DNA from: DATIHQ01 sp035480535
Lineage (GTDB): Bacteria; Chlamydiota; Chlamydiia; Chlamydiales; SM23-39
DNA length: 30,377 bases
NCBI GenBank assembly: GCA_035480535.1
Contig: DATIHQ010000068.1
Span: 1-30,377 of the forward strand
Reading direction: 5' to 3'
The first letter of the stretch is position 1; the number at the start of each line of letters is the position of its first letter. The notes beneath the pieces are model-generated. The model was not told the origin of the DNA, did no database searches, and was given only the letters and a program-made list of their open reading frames with translations. Below, in pieces: positions 8,096 through 16,637 of this stretch. The position numbers and the translations under genes were made by a program.

Positions 8096-8890
8096 ATGAC
8101 CGATGCTGAATTGTTGAAATTGAATGAAGAGGGGTTGATCCCGGGGCCTGGGGAGCGTGAAGGAGATTTTTTAAAAAGGGTGGGGGAGGTTAGGGGGATA
8201 TATGATGGGGGGCAGTGGATTTCTAGGTGGGATTGGGATGGGATGGAGGAAAGGGTAAAGGAACTTTTTGACTTTCGGCCGAAGTTTTTGCCGGCGTTTT
8301 ATTCGAATGAAGGGTTAAGGGTTTGGGAAGGGGCGGCTTGCTGGATTGAAGGGAGGAAGGTGTGTGGCGTGCAGTTGAGGGAGGGGTTGAGGAAGGGAAG
8401 TTATTTGGGATTGTATGAACGGGGGGAGATTTTAGCGCATGAGGCGGTGCATGCGGCGAGGAGCGGGTTTGAGGAGCAGAAGTGCGAAGAGTTTTTTGCG
8501 TATATGACGTCGGAGAAGAGGTGGCGAAGGGTATTGGGGCCGATTTTGCAAAGACCTTGGGAAGTATGGCCTTTGTTGCTGAGTTTGTTGGCGGGGATAT
8601 TTGTGGAGGTGGGGTTTGGAGTGGCGGCAGTGTGGTTGGGGTTGGGATTTTGGAGATTGATCGGCCAACATTTGAGGCTGAGACGTTATGTAAAGCGCGC
8701 TTTACATTTGGTTAGAGATGCGAAAAAGGTGAGGGCGATTTTGTTTCGGTTGACGGATGAGGAAGTGGCGCGGTTTGCAGGGGGGGAAGATATTTTGGAG
8801 TATGCCCAAAGACAAAAATGTTTAAGATGGAGAGTCATTCGATTAGCTTACTTGAAAGGAGAGGATTATGGCACAGAAAGTGGTGATTGA
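8096..8890 (+). CDS. HEXXH-containing membrane protein of unknown function
   Basis: A 264-residue protein from the ATG at 8096. The frame is open further upstream through a TTG, but the ATG gives the natural N-terminus MTDAELLKLNEEG. Residues 115-119 read HEAVH in a helix-like context (EILAHEAVHAAR), followed by EEQKCEE, so a zincin-type metalloprotease site is possible. A hydrophobic stretch at about residues 155-195 looks like one or two membrane helices, followed by a basic tail. No named family is recognised. The end overlaps the Kdo hydroxylase gene by 23 nt, implying co-translation. The 20-bp palindrome at 8688-8707 lies in frame inside this gene. Confidence 0.7.
   Translation: MTDAELLKLNEEGLIPGPGEREGDFLKRVGEVRGIYDGGQWISRWDWDGMEERVKELFDFRPKFLPAFYSNEGLRVWEGAACWIEGRKVCGVQLREGLRKGSYLGLYERGEILAHEAVHAARSGFEEQKCEEFFAYMTSEKRWRRVLGPILQRPWEVWPLLLSLLAGIFVEVGFGVAAVWLGLGFWRLIGQHLRLRRYVKRALHLVRDAKKVRAILFRLTDEEVARFAGGEDILEYAQRQKCLRWRVIRLAYLKGEDYGTESGD
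8688..8707. repeat. Palindromic repeat, intragenic copy (perfect 20 bp)
   Basis: A perfect 20-bp inverted repeat with core TGTAAAGCGCGCTTTACA and the shared right flank TTTG. It lies inside the HEXXH gene and encodes part of the tract YVKRALHL. Other copies are at 11596-11615 (one mismatched pair), 23246-23259 (left half) and 23307-23328 (perfect 22 bp). Confidence 0.75.
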
Positions 8891-9776
8891 AAAAAAGGGA
8901 TGGAAGAATAGTTTGAAACACTGCGAAGAGTTGGAAAATGGGAATATTTTAGTTTTTCAGAAAATACCATTTGATTTTCCTCAGGAAGAGATCGATTTTT
9001 TATTGGGGCAGAAACAGGGAGGGTCGAAGGCGAGGAAGAATATCGCTTATAAGCCTGAACTGGATCGGATTACAAATCACGATACGAAGGATCCGGCGGA
9101 GGCTGAGAGGCTGAGGGGGATTTTGAGGAATTATTCGAAGAGAGTGACTGAGTTTTTGAGCGTGCTTTTGGCGCCGTATGCGGGGGAATGGAAACACGAT
9201 TATGCGAGCTTCCGCCCGTTTCAGGAGATGGGACGGAAATTAAGGTTGAGAGCGAGAAATGATTTGCTTCATGTCGATTCCTTTCCAACGCGCCCGTTAC
9301 ATGGGGGAAGGATCTTGCGCTTTTTCACGAATATTAATCCGGTGGAGGCGAGGCGGTGGATCACTTCTTTGCCATTTGGGGAGCTGGCTAAGGAATTTGG
9401 GGGAAAAGGGGTGGCATTTCCGGAGAAGAAGGGAATGTGGGTGAAGGAATGGTTGAAGAAGATGGGAGTAAAAGTGCCTCTTAGATCGCCTTACGATGAT
9501 TTTATGCTGCAATTGCATAATTTTCTGAAGGAGAACGAGGAATTTCAGAGGACTTGCCCTAAAGAGGAGTGGGAATTCCCCCCCAATTCTTGCTGGGCCG
9601 TTTTTACAGATCAGGTCTCTCATGCAGCGCTAGCTGGGCAATATGCTTTGGAACAAACTTTCTTAGTTCCTCACACAGCGCTTCTTTATCCCGACAAGGC
9701 TCCTGTGAGCATTTTAGAAAGGCTTGCGGGGAAGAATATGATCAACGGAGAGTATGCCGCAGCTCTATTTGGCTAG
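8868..9776 (+). CDS. kdoO: Kdo hydroxylase (Fe(II)/2-oxoglutarate dioxygenase, KdoO family)
   Basis: A 302-residue protein recognised as the Kdo-hydroxylase family, which converts Kdo in the LPS inner core to the 3-hydroxylated sugar Ko using iron, O2 and 2-oxoglutarate. The signature LLHVDSFPTRPLHGGRIL supplies the iron-binding His135-x-Asp137, and NINP follows. A distal histidine candidate is His252 in QVSHAALAGQ. The ATG overlaps the upstream HEXXH gene by 23 nt and is preceded by a strong AGGAGAGG. The 3' end overlaps convergent rpoN by 12 bp. Together with the KdsB-type and GT9 genes nearby it indicates tailoring of the LPS core. The gene symbol follows the characterised proteobacterial enzyme. 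Confidence 0.82.
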   Translation: MAQKVVIEKKGWKNSLKHCEELENGNILVFQKIPFDFPQEEIDFLLGQKQGGSKARKNIAYKPELDRITNHDTKDPAEAERLRGILRNYSKRVTEFLSVLLAPYAGEWKHDYASFRPFQEMGRKLRLRARNDLLHVDSFPTRPLHGGRILRFFTNINPVEARRWITSLPFGELAKEFGGKGVAFPEKKGMWVKEWLKKMGVKVPLRSPYDDFMLQLHNFLKENEEFQRTCPKEEWEFPPNSCWAVFTDQVSHAALAGQYALEQTFLVPHTALLYPDKAPVSILERLAGKNMINGEYAAALFG

Positions 9777-10994
9777 GTTTTTGCGCTGATTGGCGGGACC
9801 GATTTTTAGGAAGCGGCGGTATTTGGCGATGGTGCGGCGCGCGAGGGGGAGTCCTTGCGCGGTAAGCTGGGAGGCAAGTTGATCGTCGGTGTAAGGGCGT
9901 TGTTTGTTTTCTTGGGCGATGAGATGGGCAAGGGCCTGTTGAGCGGTTTGAGTTGTGGGAGAGAGTGTGATGAGAGAGCGAAGAGGGATGATTCCGCGAG
10001 GGGTGGCTGCATATTTGCCGGAGAGGGCGCGGGAGAGAGTCGATTCGTGGACGTGGAGTTCTTGGGAAATTTCTTTTAGAGTCGTGGGGATGAGTTTTCC
10101 TTTTTGATTGAGATAACGGGCTTGCTTGCACACGAGATAGCGGCCGATTTCAGAGAGGAGTTTTTTTCTCCGAGTGAGGGAGCGAATAAGCCATTTTGCC
10201 GAGGTAGAGAAAGTGCGAAGGGTTTCTTTTTCTTCTTCTTGTTCGGGCGCAAGGGTGAGGTAATCGGTTTGAAGGGTGAATTTTGGCAGTTCATCATCAA
10301 GGAGTTCAACAGTCCAACCCCCATCGATTTTTGCAATTTGGATATCGGGAATGATGAGCGGGATCGGATCGTGTCGAAAGAGATCTGCGGGACGGAAATG
10401 GAGGCGGGCCAGTTTGGCGAGCGCTTCTGCAGGAGAGTCTAGCTTTTTCTTAATGGCGGAGAATCGGCCGTGAAGCAGGTCATCGAAACAGTCGCGAATC
10501 AGGAGATAGGTGGGTGAATGAAGAGCTCCTTGGGCTTTGAGCTGCAGGAGGAGGCTTTCTTGCAGGTTGCGGGCGCAAATACCTGGAGGATCGAAAGTTT
10601 GAAGGATGGAGAGCGCGGCTTCAATGTGGGAAAGGGGTTTTTGGAAGAAGGTAGCGATTTTTTCGAGGGGGGCTGAGAGGAAGCCTCGCTCATCGAGATG
10701 TTCGAGGAGCTCTTCCGCGATCATTTGATCGAGGGGGGAGCGGAAACTCTCTCTCACTTGGCGCATGAGATGATCGTGAAGGCGGGGTGGAGAAGGGAGA
10801 TCGCCCAAAAGGGGAGAACTTTTTGATGAGGGCTTTAATTCTAGAAGGGGGTTTTTTTCAATTTCTCCACGAAGCCATTGGCCCAGCTCGAGTTGCGGCA
10901 TTTGAAGGATCTCCAAAGCCTGCCGAAGGGCAAAGGTCATTACGAGATTTCTCTCAGGAGATAGTTTGAGCTTTGGGTCCATATTTTGGCCCAT
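9765..10994 (-). CDS. rpoN: RNA polymerase sigma-54 factor
   Basis: A 409-residue sigma-54. The N-terminal activator-interacting region is leucine/glutamine-rich (LRQALEILQMPQLELGQWL, about 24-42). The core-binding domain follows, and the RpoN box near the end reads ARRTIAKYRR (about 385-394), which contacts the -24 promoter element. The length is short, since many homologues approach 480 residues, and the loss is mostly in the acidic linker region. Two starts are possible, 10994 (MGQNMDPK) or 10982 (MDPKLKLSP); neither has a clear Shine-Dalgarno. It directs genes that need an enhancer-binding ATPase, in chlamydiae the AtoC/NtrC-like regulator. In C. trachomatis rpoN sits beside uvrD; here the two are about 9 kb apart. 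Confidence 0.95.
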   Translation of the reverse strand: MGQNMDPKLKLSPERNLVMTFALRQALEILQMPQLELGQWLRGEIEKNPLLELKPSSKSSPLLGDLPSPPRLHDHLMRQVRESFRSPLDQMIAEELLEHLDERGFLSAPLEKIATFFQKPLSHIEAALSILQTFDPPGICARNLQESLLLQLKAQGALHSPTYLLIRDCFDDLLHGRFSAIKKKLDSPAEALAKLARLHFRPADLFRHDPIPLIIPDIQIAKIDGGWTVELLDDELPKFTLQTDYLTLAPEQEEEKETLRTFSTSAKWLIRSLTRRKKLLSEIGRYLVCKQARYLNQKGKLIPTTLKEISQELHVHESTLSRALSGKYAATPRGIIPLRSLITLSPTTQTAQQALAHLIAQENKQRPYTDDQLASQLTAQGLPLARRTIAKYRRFLKIGPANQRKNLAK

Positions 10995-11054
10995 AACATA
11001 GCGGGAATAATCGAGGTAGGTTAATATCAGTTTTTCTTTTGGGAGGGTTCAATT

Positions 11055-12002
11055 ATGGGACAGAGAGCCGGGGTTTTTTGCCATAATGGGTTGGGCGATG
11101 GGATTAATTGCCTGGTGCTGTCCAATAACCTCCATCTAAATGGTTGGAAGGTCGATACCTACCAAAATAGCGTGGGATCGATGCAAAATTGGTTTCCCCA
11201 TTTGCCTGTAATGCCCTATCCAAAGATGGATGAATTGCCGAGAATCTTGGGCGCTTATGATTGGTTCTTTGTCGTACAAAATGATACAGATGAATTTGTC
11301 CTAAAACTGATTCAGGAGGGGAAACGGCGCTTTCCTGAACGCTTGAAAGTGATCTATCTCTACCCTTCCAAAAACATCGTCAATGAGCCCTACTATGGAG
11401 ATTGTTTGACGAATCCGGCTGTTTCGATTGCAGAAAATATGCGTCTTTTTTGCGAGAAAATTCTCCATTTGCCAAAGATTGCAAATAGCAATGGCTTTAT
11501 TCCACTGCCGGGGCTTCAGTTTCGAAAATATAAGAAGCGGGTGGCAATCCATCCAACGAGCGCCCGCATCACGAGAAATTGGCCAAAAGAGAAGTATGTA
11601 AAGCTGGCTTTACATTTGAAAGAAGAGGGGTATGAACCGGTCTTTATTCCAGGGACTAAAGAGAAAGAAGAATGGGTCTCTGCGGGATTTGAAGTTCCTG
11701 TCTTTCAGACTTTGGATCTCTTAGCGCGCTATATTTATGAATCGGGATATTTGATTGGCAATGACTCGGGGTTGGGACATTTGGCATCGGCGCTGGGGAT
11801 TCCTACTTTGACTTTTTGTAGAAGGAAAACGTGGGCCAATATGTGGGCCCCTAGTTTTCAAAAGGGAGTTGTTGTCACGCCGCCTTCTTGGATTCCAAAT
11901 ATCAGCGGATTTCGTCTGAGAGATCGCCATTGGAAGAAATTCATTTCCATTGGCATGGCGAGGCGTGCTTTCGAGAGGCTTGTGCAAACTTCGTTTAACT
12001 AA
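11055..12002 (+). CDS. Glycosyltransferase family 9 (heptosyltransferase-like)
   Basis: A 315-residue GT9-type enzyme. The N-terminal motif HNGLGDGINCL corresponds to the GT9 GxGD loop. The donor-binding half carries VAIHPTSARITRNWPKEKY (about 164-182) and the hallmark GNDSGLGHLASALGIPTL (about 237-254). Members transfer ADP-heptose or similar sugars to Kdo or heptose of the LPS core on the cytoplasmic side. A GGGAGG Shine-Dalgarno lies 8 nt before the ATG. It is divergent from rpoN across a 60-nt gap. An imperfect copy of the dispersed palindrome falls in frame at 11596-11615. The real donor sugar is unknown; chlamydial LPS is usually heptose-poor. Confidence 0.82.
   Translation: MGQRAGVFCHNGLGDGINCLVLSNNLHLNGWKVDTYQNSVGSMQNWFPHLPVMPYPKMDELPRILGAYDWFFVVQNDTDEFVLKLIQEGKRRFPERLKVIYLYPSKNIVNEPYYGDCLTNPAVSIAENMRLFCEKILHLPKIANSNGFIPLPGLQFRKYKKRVAIHPTSARITRNWPKEKYVKLALHLKEEGYEPVFIPGTKEKEEWVSAGFEVPVFQTLDLLARYIYESGYLIGNDSGLGHLASALGIPTLTFCRRKTWANMWAPSFQKGVVVTPPSWIPNISGFRLRDRHWKKFISIGMARRAFERLVQTSFN
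11596..11615. repeat. Palindromic repeat, intragenic copy (imperfect 20 bp)
   Basis: This copy matches the 8688 copy except at the centre, where GCTGGC replaces GCGCGC, leaving one mismatched pair. It has the same TTTG right flank. It sits in the same reading phase inside the GT9 gene and encodes YVKLALHL. The protein sequence here also fits GT9 expectations, so conservation of coding sequence is an alternative explanation. Confidence 0.5.
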
Positions 12003-12387
12003 AAGCCATAGTTCCTGCGCCCATCGCGAGGAGGAAGAGGAGTCCGCCGATGATCGCCACATCTTTCATAAATAGTTTTAGCTCTGCAGCTCTTTGGGTG
12101 CCTTGCAGGGTCCAGAAATCATGGAATCGGATGGCTGAAGGAACTGTAAGAATGAGCAGAAGCAAAGCGCCTAAACGGGGCAGAAAGCCAATAAGAACCA
12201 TGAGGGCTCCTATGGATTTTACAGCAATCGCTATTGGCAATACGTAATTTACCTGCGGCACATTTTTCGATTTCATGAAGTTCATTGTGTGCTGCCAATT
12301 CTTCACTTTTTCGCTTACAGACCAGAAAAAGAACGCGCTGATGCAGATTCTTCCAACTAACATTAAAAGACTTTCCAGAAATGTCAT
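11995..12387 (-). CDS. DoxX-family integral membrane protein
   Basis: A 130-residue protein with about four hydrophobic helices: an N-terminal FLESLLMLVGRICISAFFFW, a central YVLPIAIAVKSIGALMVLIG, LGALLLLILTVPSAI, and the C-terminal VAIIGGLLFLLAMGAG. The early arginine after the first half-helix and the K.K...W segment fit the DoxX/DoxD-like group. These proteins sit in the inner membrane and are linked to redox or quinone functions, poorly defined. The start has GAGGTAGGT just upstream. The stop overlaps the convergent GT9 gene by 8 bp. Nothing nearby suggests a specific partner. Confidence 0.8.
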   Translation of the reverse strand: MTFLESLLMLVGRICISAFFFWSVSEKVKNWQHTMNFMKSKNVPQVNYVLPIAIAVKSIGALMVLIGFLPRLGALLLLILTVPSAIRFHDFWTLQGTQRAAELKLFMKDVAIIGGLLFLLAMGAGTMAFS

Positions 12388-12495
12388 ACCTACCTCGCCT
12401 TATCCTTCATAAACCACGGAGAGTGGATAAATACAAGTTTTTTTTCTCGGAAAAATCAGGAGTAGGTAGAGTAATCCTTTTAAAGGGGACCTAAG

Positions 12496-15306
12496 ATGCC
12501 GCTTGCCAATCCATTCAATTCATTGAAAATGTTGCCTTCGAAGAAACAATACTATTCTCTTCCAGCTTTGGGAGGAGTGGGGCCAGTGGCTAGATTACCC
12601 GTTTCAATCCGGATTATGCTTGAGTCTCTCTTGCGCAATTGCGATGGAAAGAAGGTCACAGAGGAAGATATCGAGAGGCTGGCGAATTGGAATGCGGCCA
12701 AACCTTATGAAGGGGATGTTCCTTTTTGCGTGTCGAGAGTGATTTTGCAAGACTTTACGGGGGTGCCGCTGTTGGTCGATTTAGCGGCGATGAGAGATGC
12801 AGTAGCTGAGAGGAGGGTCAATGCTAAAATCATTGAGCCGCAAGTTCCTGTAGATTTGGTGATCGACCATTCAGTTCAGGTAGATCGGGCCGGAACAAAA
12901 GATGCCTTCTTGTTTAATTTGCAGATCGAATTTGGTCGGAATCGGGAGAGGTATGAGTTCTTAAAGTGGGGTCAGCAGGCGTTTGAGACGTTTAAGGTCG
13001 TACCTCCTGGGATTGGGATTGTCCACCAGGTGAATTTAGAGCATATCGCCACGGTTGTGATGGAGAAAGAGGGGGTTGTGTTTCCCGATACTCTTGTGGG
13101 GACTGATTCTCATACGACGATGATCAATGGATTGGGAGTGGTTGGCTGGGGGGTGGGAGGTATTGAGGCGGAGGCGGCGATGCTGGGTCAGCCTGTTTCA
13201 ATGCAAACGCCTGAAGTGATTGGAGTGCATTTAGCGGGTGTGATGCCAGAGGGGACTACGGCAACCGATTTGACCCTTCGAGTGACGGAGATGCTGCGGA
13301 AAGAAAAAGTCGTTGGAAAGTTTGTCGAGTTTTTTGGCGAAGGGACAGAGAGTCTGAGTGTTGCAGATCGCGCAACGATTGGAAATATGGCTCCTGAATA
13401 TGGGGCGACTATGGGATTTTTTCCCGTGGATCGAAAAACCTTGGAATATCTGTTGATGACGGGGCGAAAAAAGAAGGATGTGGAGCTGATCGAAGAATAT
13501 TTAAAGGCCCAGAAATTGTTTGGAATACCTAAGAAAGGGGAAGTGGATTACACGAAAGTCCTTGAATTGGATTTGTCGTCGATTCGCCCCTGTGTAGCGG
13601 GACCAAAACGGCCGCAAGATCGAATCGCGCTCGGAGAGTTGAAAACGAAATTCCAGGAAATTTTGGCCGCTCCGATAAAGGCGGGGGGTTATGAGTTGGC
13701 TAGTAACAAAATGGGAAAGGCGGTTTTTCTTCATGCCGGGGGAGCTCTTGAGATTGAAGTACCTGAAGATTCAGGAGGGACGACCGAACCAGACGGGGGT
13801 AAAAAGGGATGGAGCGAATGGGAGATGTTGGGCAATCGCCCCTTTACGACGCCTGTGGCGCCTCCTGGATATACAGATGTCGTTCCCTGCGATGGAAAGT
13901 TGAGACATGGCTCTGTTGTCATCGCCGCCATCACAAGCTGCACGAATACAAGCAATCCCCACGTGATGATTGGAGCGGGATTATTGGCTAAAAAGGCTGT
14001 TGAAAAAGGGCTTAAAGTCAATCCCATGGTGAAAACAAGCTTGGCTCCCGGCTCACGGGTTGTAACGGATTATCTGGAAAAGACGGGGTTGCAGAAATAT
14101 TTAGATGCGCTTGGGTTTCAATTGGTCGCTTATGGATGCACCACTTGTATTGGAAATAGCGGGCCTTTAGATGCCAAAATTGAAGAAGTGATCAAAGAAC
14201 ATGATTTAGTGGCGGCCAGTGTTTTAAGTGGGAATCGCAATTTCGAAGCGCGGATCCATAGTTCGGTGAAGGCCAACTTTCTGATGTCGCCGCCTTTAGT
14301 TGTAGCCTTTGCTTTGGCAGGGAGAGTCGATATTGATTTTATGAAGGAACCAGTGGGATTCGATGCGGAGAATCGAGCTGTTTTTCTGAAAGATCTTTGG
14401 CCTTCTTCAAAAGAGATTCATGAAATGATTGCCAAGGGAATCGAACCGGAGATGTTTAAGAAGCGCTATAGCCACATCGACAACCCCGTTTGGGATAAAA
14501 TCGAGGTGGGTAGCGGGAGTCAATATGCTTGGGATTCTCAGAGCACCTACATTCGCAAGCCTCCGTTTTTTGTGGGATTCTCTCTGGAGCGGCCCCCGCG
14601 CAAAGAATTTTCTCATATGCGCCCCCTCGCACTGCTGGGCGATTCAGTCACAACGGATCATATTTCTCCTGCGGGGGCGTTTAGTGCCAATTCACCCGCT
14701 GGGCAATATTTACTTTCTTTGGGAGTGAAAGAAGAAGATTTTAATAGTTATGGAAGCCGCCGCGGCAATCATGAAATCATGATGCGGGGAACTTTTGCCA
14801 ATGTAAGAATCCAAAATCGGATGGCTCAGGGAAAAGAGGGGGGATATACTCGCTTGATGCCTGAAGGAACGGTGATGGCGATCTATGATGCCTGTCAAAA
14901 ATATGCGGAGAAGAAAGTTCCTTTAATCCTCTTTGCTGGAAGAGATTATGGCATGGGAAGTTCTCGCGATTGGGCGGCGAAGGGAACGGCTCTTTTAGGT
15001 GTGAGGGCTGTTGTGGCACAAAGCTTTGAGCGGATCCATCGGAGCAATTTGATTGGGATGGGAGTGCTTCCTTTGCAATTTTTAGAGGGAGAGAGTTGGG
15101 AGAGCGTCGGGATTACAGGAGAAGAGACATTTTCTTTATTGGGTCTCGATAAAAAACTAACCCCGCGGCAAGAAGTTATATTGGAAGTTCATCCGAGTAA
15201 GAAACGGGTGCAACTGATTTCATGTATCGATACCCCCACGGAAGTGGAATATTATGAACATGGGGGGATCTTGCCTTATGTCCTCAGACAGCTTCTCCCA
15301 AAATGA
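12496..15306 (+). CDS. acnA: Aconitate hydratase (AcnA/IRP type)
   Basis: A 936-residue aconitase that interconverts citrate and isocitrate with a [4Fe-4S] cluster. The cluster ligands are Cys482 (SCTNTSNP) and Cys548/Cys551 (GCTTCIGNSG), with the same spacing as in E. coli AcnA. Substrate loops such as DHSVQVDRAG, GTDSHTTMINGLGVVGWGVGG and DYGMGSSRDWAAKG are intact. AAAGGGGACC precedes the ATG. A low-complexity insertion (DSGGTTEPDGGKKGW, near residue 425-440) is unusual. The gene marks a more complete TCA cycle than in Chlamydiaceae, which lack aconitase. It ends 1 nt from the convergent DUF1328 gene. Confidence 0.97.
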   Translation: MPLANPFNSLKMLPSKKQYYSLPALGGVGPVARLPVSIRIMLESLLRNCDGKKVTEEDIERLANWNAAKPYEGDVPFCVSRVILQDFTGVPLLVDLAAMRDAVAERRVNAKIIEPQVPVDLVIDHSVQVDRAGTKDAFLFNLQIEFGRNRERYEFLKWGQQAFETFKVVPPGIGIVHQVNLEHIATVVMEKEGVVFPDTLVGTDSHTTMINGLGVVGWGVGGIEAEAAMLGQPVSMQTPEVIGVHLAGVMPEGTTATDLTLRVTEMLRKEKVVGKFVEFFGEGTESLSVADRATIGNMAPEYGATMGFFPVDRKTLEYLLMTGRKKKDVELIEEYLKAQKLFGIPKKGEVDYTKVLELDLSSIRPCVAGPKRPQDRIALGELKTKFQEILAAPIKAGGYELASNKMGKAVFLHAGGALEIEVPEDSGGTTEPDGGKKGWSEWEMLGNRPFTTPVAPPGYTDVVPCDGKLRHGSVVIAAITSCTNTSNPHVMIGAGLLAKKAVEKGLKVNPMVKTSLAPGSRVVTDYLEKTGLQKYLDALGFQLVAYGCTTCIGNSGPLDAKIEEVIKEHDLVAASVLSGNRNFEARIHSSVKANFLMSPPLVVAFALAGRVDIDFMKEPVGFDAENRAVFLKDLWPSSKEIHEMIAKGIEPEMFKKRYSHIDNPVWDKIEVGSGSQYAWDSQSTYIRKPPFFVGFSLERPPRKEFSHMRPLALLGDSVTTDHISPAGAFSANSPAGQYLLSLGVKEEDFNSYGSRRGNHEIMMRGTFANVRIQNRMAQGKEGGYTRLMPEGTVMAIYDACQKYAEKKVPLILFAGRDYGMGSSRDWAAKGTALLGVRAVVAQSFERIHRSNLIGMGVLPLQFLEGESWESVGITGEETFSLLGLDKKLTPRQEVILEVHPSKKRVQLISCIDTPTEVEYYEHGGILPYVLRQLLPK

Positions 15307-15307
15307 T

Positions 15308-15481
15308 TCAGGCGGCAGTGCGAACTGCGGCTAAGCCAAAAATCAATGAGATAATAAACAGGACCAAGAAAATAAAAAACAGGACCTTTGCAATCTGCGT
15401 AGCTGCGCTAGCAACTCCCTGAAATCCAAAGAGACCCGCAACAATAGCTATAATAAAAAATATAACAGCCCAGGTTAACAT
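15308..15481 (-). CDS. DUF1328 (YtjA-type) small membrane protein
   Basis: A 57-residue gene, too short for routine ORF cut-offs. It begins MLTWAVIFFIIAIVAGLFGF, continues with GVASAATQIAKVLF, and ends in a second hydrophobic segment FIISLIFGLAAV. This pattern of two helices around a G-F-x-G-x-A-x-x-A hinge is the DUF1328/YtjA family. AAGGAG lies 7 nt before the ATG. It follows the DUF3309 gene by 12 nt, so the two form a bicistron. Function is unknown; homologues are often near stress and envelope genes. Confidence 0.85.
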   Translation of the reverse strand: MLTWAVIFFIIAIVAGLFGFQGVASAATQIAKVLFFIFLVLFIISLIFGLAAVRTAA

Positions 15482-15493
15482 GGGTACACTCCT

Positions 15494-15649
15494 TTATATG
15501 ACGCCGGCAAGGGCCAGGATCACGATGATTAATAGGATTAAAAAGACCCCGCCGAATGGATAATATCCCCATCCCATATTGTAAGGCCATCGGGGAAGGG
15601 CTCCTATCAGCAATAAAATCAACAAGATGAGTAAGACTGTGGTTAACAT
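15494..15649 (-). CDS. DUF3309-type micro membrane protein
   Basis: A 51-residue product starting MLTTVLLILLILLLIGALPR, then WPYNMGWGYYPFGGVF, then a second hydrophobic helix LILLIIVILALAGVI. The helix, the aromatic/Gly-rich W-P-Y-x-x-x-W-G-Y-Y-P linker, and the second helix are the DUF3309 pattern. AGGAG sits about 10 nt upstream. It is the first gene of a two-gene unit with DUF1328 and is divergent from the EamA gene. No enzymatic function is expected; a small stress or envelope membrane peptide is the best description. Confidence 0.85.
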   Translation of the reverse strand: MLTTVLLILLILLLIGALPRWPYNMGWGYYPFGGVFLILLIIVILALAGVI

Positions 15650-15746
15650 GGTATTCGACTCCTCTCTATCTCTTTAGACCTATTACATAAGGATTCATTT
15701 TTGGAAAAGACAGAAACTGTTATTATGGGAGGCCTTTGGAAAATTT

Positions 15747-16637
15747 ATGTCGTTATTTCACTTGTTTTTAGTAATATTAATTGTTTTAGTTTGGGGTTTT
15801 AATTTTGTCGTAATTAAAATTGGACTTCAGGGGATTCCGCCATTCTTCCTAGTCTTTCTTCGATTCTTTTTGACGAGTATTCCTGCTGTTTTCTTCATCA
15901 AGAAGCCAGAGGTTTCATTTCGATGGGTCCTGACCTATGGCCTGATTCTTTTTGCTCTGCAATTTTCCCTTCTTTTTTGGAGCATGGCAGAGGGCTTGTC
16001 TCCTGGGTTGGCATCGATTTTGCTTCAGCTCCAGGCTTTTTTTACAGCCCTACTCGCTTTATTTTTCTTTGGTGAAAAACTGAATCGTTGGCAGATCGTC
16101 GGCGGGGTGATTTCCTTTTCGGGAATTGGCCTTGTAGGGATGAATCTGGGTGAGGAGATCTCTCTTACAGCTCTTGTGCTCGCGATCGCCGCGGCGGCTT
16201 TTTGGGGATTTGGGAACATTCTTTCTAAAAAAATGGGCAAGGTGAATATGTTTTCCCTTGTCATCTGGGGGAGTTTTATTGCCTGGCCCCCTCTTCTGGC
16301 ATTTTCTTTTTTGGTTGAAGGGCCTGACAAAATTGCCGATTGCCTGATAAACCTTGAATGGCAATCAGTGGGTGCTATTTTGTATATTATTAGCTTGGCG
16401 ACCTGGTTTGGATTTGGCAGCTGGAATTGGCTTGTGCAGCGCTATCCCCTCTCTACAATTGCCCCATTTACTCTATTAGTTCCTATCATTGGAACGATGA
16501 GTTCAGTGATTTGCTTGGGAGAGCCTTTGCAAGCATGGAAAATCTTTGCAGCCGTTTTAGTCATCAGCGGGCTTTGCATTAATTTACTCGGGCCCCGGTT
16601 GGCCGCTCAAAGAAAACAACCAGCCGTCACGGATTAG
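15747..16637 (+). CDS. EamA-family (DMT superfamily) metabolite exporter
   Basis: A 296-residue protein with ten hydrophobic segments arranged as two EamA repeats. The first begins LVWGFNFVVIKIGLQGIPPF and the second AFWGFGNILSKKMGKVN. A membrane end typical of the family reads LLVPIIGTMSSVICLGEPL. Such inner-membrane transporters export amino acids or related metabolites, for example the E. coli cysteine/O-acetylserine exporter EamA, which this most resembles in its N-terminus. The substrate is not certain. The last 4 bp overlap the convergent VOC gene. Confidence 0.88.
   Translation: MSLFHLFLVILIVLVWGFNFVVIKIGLQGIPPFFLVFLRFFLTSIPAVFFIKKPEVSFRWVLTYGLILFALQFSLLFWSMAEGLSPGLASILLQLQAFFTALLALFFFGEKLNRWQIVGGVISFSGIGLVGMNLGEEISLTALVLAIAAAAFWGFGNILSKKMGKVNMFSLVIWGSFIAWPPLLAFSFLVEGPDKIADCLINLEWQSVGAILYIISLATWFGFGSWNWLVQRYPLSTIAPFTLLVPIIGTMSSVICLGEPLQAWKIFAAVLVISGLCINLLGPRLAAQRKQPAVTD

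Noticed and set aside
15408..15590. 60-codon minus-strand frame across the micro-gene region
   Set aside because: It overlaps both the DUF3309 and DUF1328 genes in another frame and has no family pattern.
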